Origin: Theristus sp. LFF4_11
Taxonomy: Eukaryota; Nematoda; Chromadorea; Monhysterida; Xyalidae
Assembly (NCBI GenBank): GCA_030248135.1
Contig: JASANC010000474.1
Coordinates: 22,657 to 86,656 of the forward strand
Reading direction: 5' to 3'
DNA length: 64,000 nt
This document shows, one piece after another, positions 1-11,300 of this stretch (its first letter is position 1; each line of letters starts with the position of its first letter). Made by a program: the position numbers and the translations under genes. The notes beneath the pieces are model-generated. The model made no database searches. It saw only the letters and a list, made by a program, of their open reading frames with translations, and had not been told where the DNA came from.

Positions 1-3000
1 TTGCACCGAAACAAATCCAACATCGATTACGTTTTTTCAGCGCCAAAATCCGTGCAGCCATACAAGCGATCGACCGTGAAGTACGTGCAATGTCAGAAAT
101 GTGGCAAATGGCTGCGGTACTCACCGACTTGTTTCAAACATGCTGACATGCATCTGCCCGAACTGACAAACACAAAACGTTACAACTGCACCGCGTTGCT
201 GGGGCATGGCGATGGTGAGCAAAAATCAAACCACATGCAACCACAGTTCATAAAATTACAAAAGCCAAACCTATTTTTGCAGCCAATATGTCAGGCATTT
301 AAGGGACAAAAAAACAGTCTCACTGTGTCCACAAGTGCACTGCACTTTCCACAATCAATTTTACAGATGAATATGGCCGGAAATCACGGTGCCAATACGA
401 GACACAAACCTGGGCGGCATTAGTGGAGCACTCACGTCGCAAGCATGGCCACAGACGCAAGAGCAATTTTTCCTATGTCGACAACTCCGATATTGTGCTG
501 CCGTACTTGGAGCAGTTACGAGAGCAGTGTTTTCCAGGTGAGAATCGCTTTACGTAACTGATTAAACCGGTTTTATAAAGTGCAAGAACCACTAAATAAG
601 CGCATCCTTTTCAAATAAAGTTCTTCTCAAACTACCACGAAAGTTACGAAGTGAAGGGCCATTTCGACTATTATCAGGTTACAGTGTGGCCGAATAAATA
701 AGGTGGTCCTTGTCGTCCCAATCAAGGTGAAAGTGATCACAGACTAAAAGTTGTGTTCGTAAAAAGGTATTTGCCGACGGCGTGTGGTGCAATGGATAAA
801 GCATGAGCAGAAAAGCAAGAACGAATAAAATCCAAAAAACAATGAATTTCATACAGAATTGACTTTCTTTTATTCAAATTTCGCGCGCTCCTCGCACCCC
901 AAAAAAGATGCCGTATTTATTCGGCCATACCGTAAACATGTGTTCAATAGTTCGTTCGTGTCTAAGTACAGTAGATTCGGTAGCTACCGTTGTTCTACGT
1001 ACAGTAGATACGGTTGCTACCGTTGTTTTAAGTATGGTAGATACGGTAGCTACCGTTGTTCTACGTACAGTAGATACGGTAGCTACCGTTGTTCTACGTA
1101 CAGTAGATACGGTAGCTACCGTTGTTTTAAGTATGGTAGATACCGTAGCTACTGTTGTTGTAAGTACGGTAGATACGGTAGCTACTGTTGTTCTAAGTAC
1201 AGTAGATACGGTAGCTACTAGCTACCGTTGTTCTAAGTACAGTAGATACGGTAGCTACCGTTGTTCTAAGTACAGTAGATACGGTAGCTACTAGCTACCG
1301 TTGTTCTAAGTACAGTAGATACGGTAGCTACCGTTGTTCTACGTACAGTAGATACGGTAGCTACCGTTGTTTTAAGTATGGTAGATACGGTAGCTACCGT
1401 TGTTCTACGTACAGTAGATACGGTAGCTACCGTTGTTCTACGTACAGTAGATACGGTAGCTACCGTTGTTTTAAGTATGGTAGATACCGTAGCTACTGTT
1501 GTTGTAAGTACGGTAGATACGGTAGCTACTGTTGTTCTAAGTACAGTAGATACGGTAGCTACTAGCTACCGTTGTTCTAAGTACAGTAGATACGGTAGCT
1601 ACCGTTGTTCTAAGTACAGTAGATACGGTAGCTACTAGCTACCGTTGTTCTAAGTACAGTAGATTCGGTAGCTACCGTTGTTCTACGTACAGTAGATACG
1701 GTTGCTACCGTTGTTTTAAGTATGGTAGATACGGTAGCTACCGTTGTTCTACGTACAGTAGATACGGTAGCTACCGTTGTTCTACGTACAGTAGATACGG
1801 TAGCTACCGTTGTTTTAAGTATGGTAGATACCGTAGCTACTGTTGTTGTAAGTACGGTAGATACGGTAGCTACTGTTGTTCTAAGTACAGTAGATACGGT
1901 AGCTACTAGCTACCGTTGTTCTAAGTACAGTAGATACGGTAGCTACCGTTGTTCTAAGTACAGTAGATACGGTAGCTACTAGCTACCGTTGTTCTAAGTA
2001 CAGTAGATACGGTAGCTACCGTTGTTCTACGTACAGTAGATACGGTAGCTACCGTTGTTTTAAGTATGGTAGATACCGTAGCTACTGTTGTAGTAAGTAC
2101 AGTAGATACGGTAGCTACCGTTGTTCTAAGTACAGTAGATACGGTATCTATCGTTGTTCAACTGCAGATTTTCCAGGGCCACACGAGCACCTGAATGCCG
2201 AAACACCAGCGCAAAAAGGCTGCAAAGCGCGTTACTTTCGCTGCACGAAATGCGACGCGCGCGTGCGTGCCAAGACGGGCATGCGAATGCACGTCCAGCA
2301 TTTTCACTTGCCACCCGACAAATTCAAATTTCGATGTGCGTACCCGCTGCGAAAGGAACACGAAAGTGAGGGTGAGTGGAATGGGATGAGCTCTTATTGT
2401 TTTTTTAAGATTGAGTTGAGTTTTCCTGCGAAGTCGAAGTTTTATACCCACCAAAAGGTGGTGCCACTTTCCGGGCATCCATCCATCAATTATCATGATG
2501 CATTTCAGCTGCACGATGCGGCTTCGCGACCAACCACTGTCGCACGATTCTCGCTCATATCACGCAGACGCACGGTCTCGCCACGAACGACGACGCGCAG
2601 GCGTACAAGGAGAACCTCGAGCACGAGGTGGCGCCGCTCATCAACCAGCTGATACTGGAGTGCTTTCCGAACGCGCCGAAGCGAGTCAAACCGGATGTTG
2701 GCGCGAAAACAGCGACCGAATACAAATCGCAGCAGAAATCGACCGAGGAAATGGTCGACAGCAGTGGCGACGAGTTTGAGCGAAACGCTCTGGCCGAACA
2801 GATGGACATCGATCGTTTGGGTGAGTGAGCGTGCGTTGTTGTTCTGTGCTGCCGCTGCGCACAGTGTGGCACCAGTTCAGCCTCCGCCCGACTGCACAGG
2901 AGCGGTCGTTTTTCGCTGATCCTCAGAACGCGAAGGCTCGCTCGGACGCTGGTGCATGTTAAGACGGAAGCGTTGTGTGTGCTTGTGCAGTGCTTGTTTG

Positions 3001-4065
3001 TCTGAACGCGGTGCACTTTCGTTGACGCGTTGTTTCAATTTCAATCTATCGTTGCACGTTCGCACGCAAACAAACACACTGGCAGGCGCACACACGGCGG
3101 GACACTGCGCACGTGGTCGCGTGTATGCCCCTTGCTGTGTGTCTGTTTGTAACTGGGCGAATTCATACATTCGTTGCACAATCTTCTGATGATTTTCGAC
3201 TGGAACATTTTGTGTCGGTCTTTTTTGCCGGTGCACCGGTATCACGCTCGAAAAATCGATCTGAAAACATTGAAGTCGTGTTTTGATTGGTTTTTGAAAC
3301 ATTTGAAATTGATTATTTAAGAGTGGTGATTTTCCAACCCAGTTCCACCGGCAAAAAGTGAGCGTCAAAAGCGGAAACGCACAAAGTCGCCGGTGCGAAC
3401 GACAGTCAGTGCAAATGTGTACGACCAAGGCGCCTACTGCTACTGTGGACGAGTGAGAAAAAGATTTTGCATTTTTTTTAATTTAATTTATTTGTTTGCG
3501 CGCCGGTTCCGGAAACCCTAAGGTTGGTACCAAACTCCGGCGGAAACGGGCAATACTGCCCCGAGCCCAATTTACCCTCGGCTCTGGAGGGACTAGACCA
3601 TTAGATCTTGTTAGGTCACTTTAGTTTCATCATGGTGTGTCTTGTCCGCAGCGAGGTTCGAACTTTCCACCTACTGAACGGCAGGCGAAAGCCCTACACC
3701 TGCGCTACAGACGCGACAATTGTTTTATTTGTGATTTTTACGGAGGGTTATTTGCTGGACACAGGTGATTGATTGGACTCCAGCACAGTGAAACATCACA
3801 CAGTGAAAATAGCTTTGAGTGGTTTTACAGCACCATTCCAAAGACAAACATCGCTGTGAATTGTTAACACTGTTGTGCGCTGCTGATTGGTTGATGTGCA
3901 CCATGCTGCACCAAACACTGTGCATTTGAATTCCAGCAAGCATACGGCGAGTTGATAGGTTGCTACAACGACAACTGCAAGATTGGATGGTTTCACTTGG
4001 GCTGTGTTGGCTTGACCGCCGCACCGGAAGGCGAGTGGTTTTGTGCCGATTGCAGGAAATCGTGA
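1..4065 (+). CDS. C2H2 zinc-finger protein with C-terminal ING-type PHD finger (5' end outside the window)
   Basis: Probable nuclear chromatin-binding protein. Six exons join in phase: 1-214 (partial), 367-537, 2177-2371, 2509-2820, 3343-3452 and 3937-4065 (stop TGA), about 376 residues in the window. Exons 1-4 carry zinc-finger-like Cys/His clusters (CQKCGKW, FRCTKCDARV..HVQHFH, and RCGF...HITQTH near 2515-2570). Exon 5 has a basic, nuclear-localisation-like stretch (QKRKRTKSP) and begins the PHD finger (YCYCGR). Exon 6 completes it (AYGELIGCYNDNC, WFHLGC, GEWFCADC), giving Cys4-His-Cys3 with the aromatic and Trp positions of H3K4me3-reading ING PHD fingers. The ING N-terminal coiled-coil is not visible. 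Donors are all GTGAG. Exon 3 could instead start at 2168, in frame, adding three codons. That fingers and PHD form one transcript is inferred from phase agreement. I do not recognise this combination as a named gene. Confidence 0.7.
858..2160. repeat. 33-bp minisatellite with a 344-bp higher-order unit
   Basis: A tandem array occupies most of the intron between exons 2 and 3 of the zinc-finger/PHD gene. The basic unit is about 33 bp and contains the self-complementary core GGTAGCTACC. Variant units recur in the same order with a 344-bp offset (1378-1638 repeats as 1722-1982), so the array has higher-order structure. Frames across it are open only because a 33-bp period is a multiple of three. 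The clear array starts near 960; 858-960 is unique AT-rich sequence leading into it. It stops about 10-15 bases before the splice acceptor of exon 3. Confidence 0.9.
3470..3717 (-). mobile_element. tRNA-derived SINE, copy 1
   Basis: Read on the minus strand, the element begins with a tRNA-like head carrying box A (TGTAGCGCAGG-like) and box B (GTTCGAACC). A body follows, shared with 55404-55650 (conserved words GCCGAGGGTAAA, CCGCCGGAGTTTGGTAC, TTCCGGAACCGGCGCGC), then an A/T-rich tail. It lies in the last intron of the zinc-finger/PHD gene. Two dispersed copies with the same head, body and tail support a SINE rather than a tRNA gene. Confidence 0.75.
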
Positions 4066-4325
4066 TTTATGTGGAAATTTTTAGTTTAGTGAGTCGCTAT
4101 TCATAGTCTGGTTTAGGTTCGAAAGCTGTGGTTCTGAAATCTGAACTTTTTTCTATTCAAATTTCAATTGCCCCATGTTTTTTGAATGTTTTCCTGTTCT
4201 TGAATTTCCGTCAAGTTTGTTGGTGGGGCAAGTTTGTGTCCGTCTGTCTAACTGAACGTGTAGTCCAGTTTGTGTGTTTGACCCGTGTGAGCTTGGCTTT
4301 TCTATTTGATTCTGTGTTTCTTAAC

Positions 4326-4331
4326 AATAAA
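4326..4331 (+). terminator. candidate poly(A) signal of the zinc-finger/PHD gene
   Basis: AATAAA lies 261 bases after the stop codon at 4065, inside T-rich 3' UTR-like sequence. No cleavage site can be seen directly. Confidence 0.4.
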
Positions 4332-5348
4332 TGCGTTCTTGTGTATGTGCTTCTTCAATGTTTTGAAACATCACTTCGCTTTTACATTTCAATTTAAGAA
4401 CGTAAAAATGTGCATTACACCGCCACCAAAAAAAACCACAGCAGTTTTCCAGCGCATGAAACGTTTGGAATTTTAATAAAAACTTATATCATAGATAAAT
4501 ATAAACATCAGGTAATTAGAAACATGAAGCGTACCATTAAAAAAAGAACCCGCAATCTTTTCACGTGCGTGTCAAAACCAATCCGAGACGAGACTTGTAA
4601 AAAAGGCAAACATGACAGCAAGATGCAGATTGTAATTTCACATTCATTCCGAGCCATCCAATGTGGAGGATTGATTACTGATTTCCTCAACATTCAGCAA
4701 ATTCACAACAGCACAAAACAACAACAACAAAAGTTATTTTGTAAAATCACAGAAATAACGCAGCAGACCAAACCAGAAAAACTATACAAATCATGAACAT
4801 AATGCTGAAAACGGCACAGAAAACACTGGCTGCTGTTATCTTGTAGAATGGTTTGCAAAAAAACTAGAAACGAACTAAACTACAAGCGAACTGAACTGAG
4901 AACCGTCACGTGACACGCCATCATTCCAGCCAATGGCGTATCTCTCGTCTGAATACCCATGTTTTGCACAAAAATCAAACGAAAACAACAAAGAGACCGA
5001 ATGTACGCAGTCAATCAATGGTGGCAATTGTGTGGCTGGAGTCATTGATTTCTTCATAGTCGTGGCGTCTTGCACCACCCGGCAATTTCGACATCAACCA
5101 AAGCCAACATCTGCATCGAAAATACTCTTTTATTGTTTAGTGAGTTTCTGTCCGGTTTGTCCTCAAGTCATCCATTCCAATTGTGAAAATTAGATGCATC
5201 TCAATTCTCAGTGCTGGCTGCTGGTGCGATAACAACACAAGCAATGTGCTCGATTGATGTATGCAGCCAATCAGGCAATCGCACAACTTATTTGTCAATC
5301 AGTAAAGCTAACCTAAGCTTATTATTTGGTGCCACAAATGCACAAATG
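4332..5348. other. intergenic spacer between convergent genes
   Basis: No coding exon can be supported here. The zinc-finger/PHD gene ends on the left and the minus-strand TRPML gene ends at 5349. A minus-strand AATAAA (TTTATT at 5129-5134) is a possible poly(A) signal for TRPML. The remainder is AT-rich and unremarkable. Confidence 0.5.
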
Positions 5349-8300
5349 CTATCCCAAATTCTGCCATTTTCCCTTCGTGCCCATACGCAACCTTGGCACC
5401 CTGATTTGCATTGCTGGAATCGACATATGTCGGTCGCGTGGCTCCAACCGTAGCTGTTCATCACATTCCTTGCCCATGAACGAACGCATCGGGGTCACTT
5501 CGGCGTCCGGTGTGTACCGGTCCTGAAAACGTTTTTTTTTTCAAAAAAGTTCTGGCATTTTTGAGACATTCATTGTTCGTTGGTAATTTTCTTGAATGAC
5601 AGTCTCAAACCGAATACAATACAAGCGGGATGTGCAGTTTTGTTGTTCGACCTAAGAATGTTTCAGCCAACCAACAAATAAAACATGATCTGAAAAACAA
5701 CTAATACTGTGGTCTTGCAAAACTTGAAAATCTATTTTTCAGAAAAAAATGGAATTTTGTGTGACGACCTTATATGTGGGAGGGCAGGGAGTCTTATAAA
5801 ACGAAGATCAGGAACGGATTAAAGAAGAGTTCGTCGTTTCTCGGCAAAACTTTCACGAACCTTTACCACCTCATAGGCGTCCATGATGATCGAAATGAAC
5901 AAGGACAACACGACGTAGATGAACATGGCGATGAAGATGACCAGGTAGAAGCGCGCGAAATACAACACTTCGGTGGGTGTTTTGTCGTTAAGCGTGTAGA
6001 ACGTGGCAAACATGTCGTCGCCGTTGATCAGCGCAAACAGATTCGAAAATGATAGGAACACCGATCGGAACTACAACAACACGTCAGTGCTTGGTCAGTA
6101 TAAGGGAATTGAACTTGAAAAAAAATCGTTGCTAGATTTTTTTTGGAATCCGGAATCATGCTTTGGTGTTTAGATTGTATGAAATTAACTTTCGCGCATT
6201 CTTGAAACCGTTTTTGTAATCACCAACCTTCATACTGTACGGGCCCAGTACCACCCATCCAGCCAACATGAAACCACCGTACAAGAAGGCAGCACAGACC
6301 AAAAAACGAAGCACGTTTGGGAGAGCCTTCTTCAGTGTTAGGATCAGAATCTGCAACAGGATGCAAAAAAACTGGTATATACAGGGTGTCCCAAAAAAAC
6401 ATAACAAAAGTAAATGGCTCGTGCGGCCGACTGGTTGCACGTGAAGCCGTGAAATTTGAAACACTTTTAGAAAAAAGGAACACATTTTGTGTGTCCAAAT
6501 TTTATCCCGAAATTCCACTTTTTCAATAACATTTCAGCAGAAATACGTAAAAGCTCAAAAATCACCTAAATTCAGTTTTTTGACTCAAGATAAACATCAT
6601 TGTCGTCATCGAGAATCTCATCTGGCAGTGGCACAAGCTCATCGTCAGCTTCAACTTTACTGATGTCATCATTCATGCTCACGGTCGTTCAGTTTCATGT
6701 TTCTCGGCTGCTCAATGTCTTTTCCATTGTTCTCAATGAACGACGACATTCGATGTTTGAAACTGATGATCACTTTCTGGTGCAGCGCCCGATCATCGAT
6801 GATTTTTTCTCACACCGCTGCAGTGGTGGGCGCCGAAAATGTCCCGCATTATCCGTCAGATGCCCCCAAACGCAGAAGTCAAAGGCTTCATGTCCGGACT
6901 CCTCTCGGGCCATTCAATTCTGCCCATGCGGCCGATCCAGCGGTCACCGAACGACGCCGACAGCCACTCGCGCACTTGTTTCGATTTTCCTCTTGACTTA
7001 TGGGTTTGGGGCACCTGAAGGAAATTGTGTACCGTTCGGCGCCCAACATTTTTGACAATTTGAAAACCAAAATTCGCAGTGGTGTGCAAAAAATCAACGA
7101 TGATCGGGCGCTGCACCAGAATTGCTCATCAATTTCGAACATCGAATGTCGGCAATCATTGAGAACAATGAAAAAGACATTGGGCTGCTGAAAAAGTGAA
7201 ACTAAAGGGTCGAGAGGGAAAATCTGATGAGATCAGTGAAGACGAAGCTAAAGATGAACTTGCGCCACTGTCATATGTGAATCTCGATGACGACAACGAT
7301 GATTATCCTGAGTCAAAATGCTGAAGTTTTTGAGTTTTTACGCATTTCTGCTAAACTATTATTGAAAAAATAGAATTTCGGGATAAAATTTGGACACACA
7401 AAATGTGTTCCTTTTTTCTAAAAGTGTTTCAAATTTCACGGCTTCACGTGCAACCAGTCGGCCGCACGAGCCATTTACTTTTGTTATGTTTTTTTTGGGA
7501 CACCCTGTACAAAAGATCAGTGACCGGACATTCATAATGAGAAAGCACTGGGAACTTTTGATAAAACGTACAGTGAATGGCTGAATCAAACAGCGTTATG
7601 CTACTTTAGTAATTCAGAGCGTTCCACACGATGACAACTTTTTTAAATACCAGTGGCATTATTACTTTACTTGAAAACACTAACAAAGAACAGAACGTCA
7701 ACTACTAAACTCACGTTGTAATGCGAGAAAAATCCGAGATACCGAAGAATGCCGCACCAGACGAACAAGGTGCCGCATCCCAACAGCAAACTGGCCACCG
7801 TGAACAGGGAGCTGTCGAACTGCTGAAAAGAAATGGTAGTCGTGACCGGATTGGGGAGGCAGACACACTGTTGAACCGGATTCGCTTGGTTCGGCGTCAG
7901 CCAGGTTGCATATGACGAGCTTACTTTACGACCACCCTGTCGCTCACCCCCAGGACGAAGGCCACGCGCACGCTCGTGCGTTGCCAGCCTCATCCATCAA
8001 TCAACACAAACAAAACGCAACCGCTCACTTGATCAATGTTGATCTTGAAGAACGTGCCGAAGATGATCAGCAAATCATTGACGACGATCATGACGTACCA
8101 CAAGTTCAGAAACTCGAAACGATCCGCCCACGGTAGTTCGGCGTTCAGTTCCGTTTCGAAAAACGATTTCACTTTCTGAAAAAGACAACAACAACAGAAC
8201 GCGTTCATCTGTTTAACTACCAATGAATTTAACATCGGAGCGCGAAACCACTAAAATGTTCAGGAATCTCACACCTAACAAAAGAATTTATTTTAAAAAA

Positions 8301-11300
8301 TCGGTAACTTTTCGATAAGATATTGCGCATCAATATAATACATACACATCAGCGGCCTCGCATGTACAAAATATTCAAACTAATTTCGTCGTTCATTTTC
8401 GACATTTTATGCATAAAAGTTTTTCAATGGTGTACAATCTATCTATAATCATGCGGATGCGCGAGCGAGCGAAGCGAGCGGACAGCGCATCACGCATTAT
8501 ATGGCTGAATATGGACCTGCGCGCGTTTTCAAAATTTAGTCGCTGTCCTGCAGCAACTAATATACGTGCTGCAAACTTGATACTGTGCACACGTAGAGAC
8601 CTGCCAAAGTTGCAAACTGTGCCGAAGAAAAATTTTCGCCAGACTTCTTTACGTACGTTCTAGACGCGAATTACCTATTCTGAAAAGTTGGTTACTTATT
8701 CTTCTGTCTCCTTTTTTTTTCAGCTATGTAATCAATATGTGTTCGCCCTTTCAATTTTTACCTGTGACATTTTGACAGGTGAACAAAAATGTTTCCTGGG
8801 GTAATTCCATCCGGAGATTTTGCAAATTGGGTTAATTTTTTACCCAGACCCTGTTTTTGGGTAAAAAATTGGGTATTTTTAAAAGTTCGCAGGGTTTTCA
8901 CCTGGTTTTAAGTGTTCGCCCTTTCAATTTTTGTCTAAAATTGTTTCATAACCGAACAAAATAGTTTCCTAGGGTAATTTCATCCGTAGATTTTGAAAAT
9001 CTAATTACTTTTTTGCCCCGACTATTTTTTGGGCAAAAAATTGGGCAATTTCAAAAGTTCGGAGGTTTTGACCTGGTTTCAAATGTCGCCCTTTCAATTT
9101 TTGTCTGAAATTGTTTCAAAACCAAACAAGAACGTTTCCTGGGGTAATTGCAGCTGTAGATTTTGAAAATCTGGTTACTTTTTTGCCCCGGCCCTTTTTG
9201 GGTCAAAAATTGGGCAATTTTTGTCTAAAGTTGATTCATAACCGAACAAAATAGTTTCCTGGGGTAATTTTATCCGTAGATTTAAAAAATCTAATTACTT
9301 TTTTGCCCCGACCATTTTTTGGGCAAAAAATTGGGCATTTTCAAAAGTTCGGAGGTTTTGACCTGGTTTCAAATGTCGCCCTTTCAATTTTTGTCTGAAA
9401 TTGTTTCATAACCAAACAAAAAAGTTTCCTGGGGTAATTGCAGCTGTAGATTTTGAAAATCTGGTTACTTTTTGCCCCGGCCCCTTTTTGGGTCAAAAAT
9501 TGGGCAATTTTTGTCTAAAGTTGTTTCATAACCGAACAAAATAGTTTCCTGGGGTAATTTCATCCGTAGATTTAAAAAATCCAATTACTTTTTTGCCCCG
9601 ACCATTTTTTGGACAAAAAATTGAAGTTTTCAAAAGTTCGGAGGTTTTGACCTGGTTTCAAATGTCGCCCTATCAATTTTTGTCTGAAATTGTTTCATAA
9701 CCGAACAAAAAAATTTCCTGGGGTAATTGCAGTTGTAGATTTTGAAAATCTGGTTACTTTTTGCCCCGGCCCTTTTTGGGTCAAAAATTGGGCAATTTTT
9801 GTTTAAAGTTGTTTCATAACCGAACAAAATAGTTTCCTGGGGTAATTTCATCCGTAGATTTTAAAAATCCAATTACTTTTTTGCCCCGACCATTTTTTGG
9901 GCAAAAATTGGGCATTTTCAAAAGTTCTGAGGTTTTGACCTGGTTTCAAATATCGCCCTTTCAATTTTTGTCTGAAATTGTTTCATAACCGAACAAAAAA
10001 GTTTCCTGGGGTAAGTGCAGCTGTAGATTTTGAAAATCTGGTTACTTTTTTGCCCCAGCCCTTTTTGGGTTAAAAACTGGGCATTTTTTGTCTAAAGTTG
10101 TTTCATAACCGAACAAAATAGTTTCCTGGGGTAGTTGCAGCTGTAGATTTTGAAAAAATTGATTACTTTTTGCCCAGGCCGTTTTTGGGTCAAAAATTGG
10201 GCAATTTTTGTCTAAAGTTGTTTTATAACCAAACAAAATAGTTTCCTGGGGTAATTTCATCCGTAGATTTTAAAAATCCAATTACTTTTTTGCCCCGACC
10301 ATTTTTTGGGCAAAAATTGGGTATTTTCAAAAGTTTGGAGGTTTTAACCTGGTTTAAAATGTCGCCCTTTCAATTTTTGTCTTAAATTGTTTCATAACCG
10401 AACAAAAAAGTTTCCTGGGGTAATTTCAGCCGTAGATTTTGAAAATCCGGTTACTTTTTTGTCCCAACCTTTTTTGAGTTAAAAATTGGGCAAATTTTGT
10501 CTAGAGTTGTTTTATACCCGAACAAAAAGTTTCCTGGGGTAATTTCATCCGTAGATTTCGAAAATCCAATTTCTTTTTTTGCCCCGACCATTTTTTGGGC
10601 AAAAAATTGGGCATTTTCAAAATTTTGGAGGTTCTGACCTGATTTCAAGTGTCGCCCTTTCAATTTTTGTCTGAAATTGTTTCATAACCGAACAAAAAAG
10701 TTTCCTGGGGTAAGTGCAGCTGTAGATTTTATAAATCTGGTTACTTTTTTGCCCCGGCACTTTTTGGGTTAAAAATTGGGCATTTTTTGTCTAAAGTTGT
10801 TTCATAACCGAACAAAAAAGTTTCCTGGGGTAAGTGCAGCTGTAGATTTTAAAAATCTGATTACTTTTTTGCCCCGGCCCTTTTTGGGTGAAAAATTGGG
10901 CATTTTGTGTCTAAAGTTGTATCATAACCGAACAAAAAAGTTTCCTGGGGTAATTGCAGCTGTAGATTTTGAAAAACCGGTTACTTTTTTACCCCCACCC
11001 TCTTTTGGGTCAAAAATTGGGCATTTTTAAAAGTTCATAGACTTTGACATGGTTTCAAGTGTTCGCCTTTTCAAATTTCACCTTCGGCACTTTCGCAGTC
11101 GAACAAAAATGTTTCCCGGAATAATTTCATCCGTAGATTTTAAAAATTTAGTTAAATTTTTACCCCGACCCTTTCAGACACAGTGGGTTAAAACCCCTGG
11201 CCTACACCAACAGGACGAATACAATGCGTAGCAACCCTCAAATTCAAGCACATAATTAGTTGAAACAAACAAAATTAGAAAAACGGCAACCAAATAACCA

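Noticed and set aside
859..1982. Long open frames with Tyr/Arg/Ser or Val/Asp/Thr repeats
   Set aside because: They arise because the minisatellite unit is a multiple of three. The same DNA is open in several frames and lies in an intron.
6600..7190. Intact mariner transposase gene
   Set aside because: Only the C-terminal third is present on each strand, with frame breaks. The structure is a palindrome of 3' ends.
9630..11231. Minus- and plus-strand frames of 60-85 codons
   Set aside because: Each is a translation of the 120/170-bp satellite and repeats with it.
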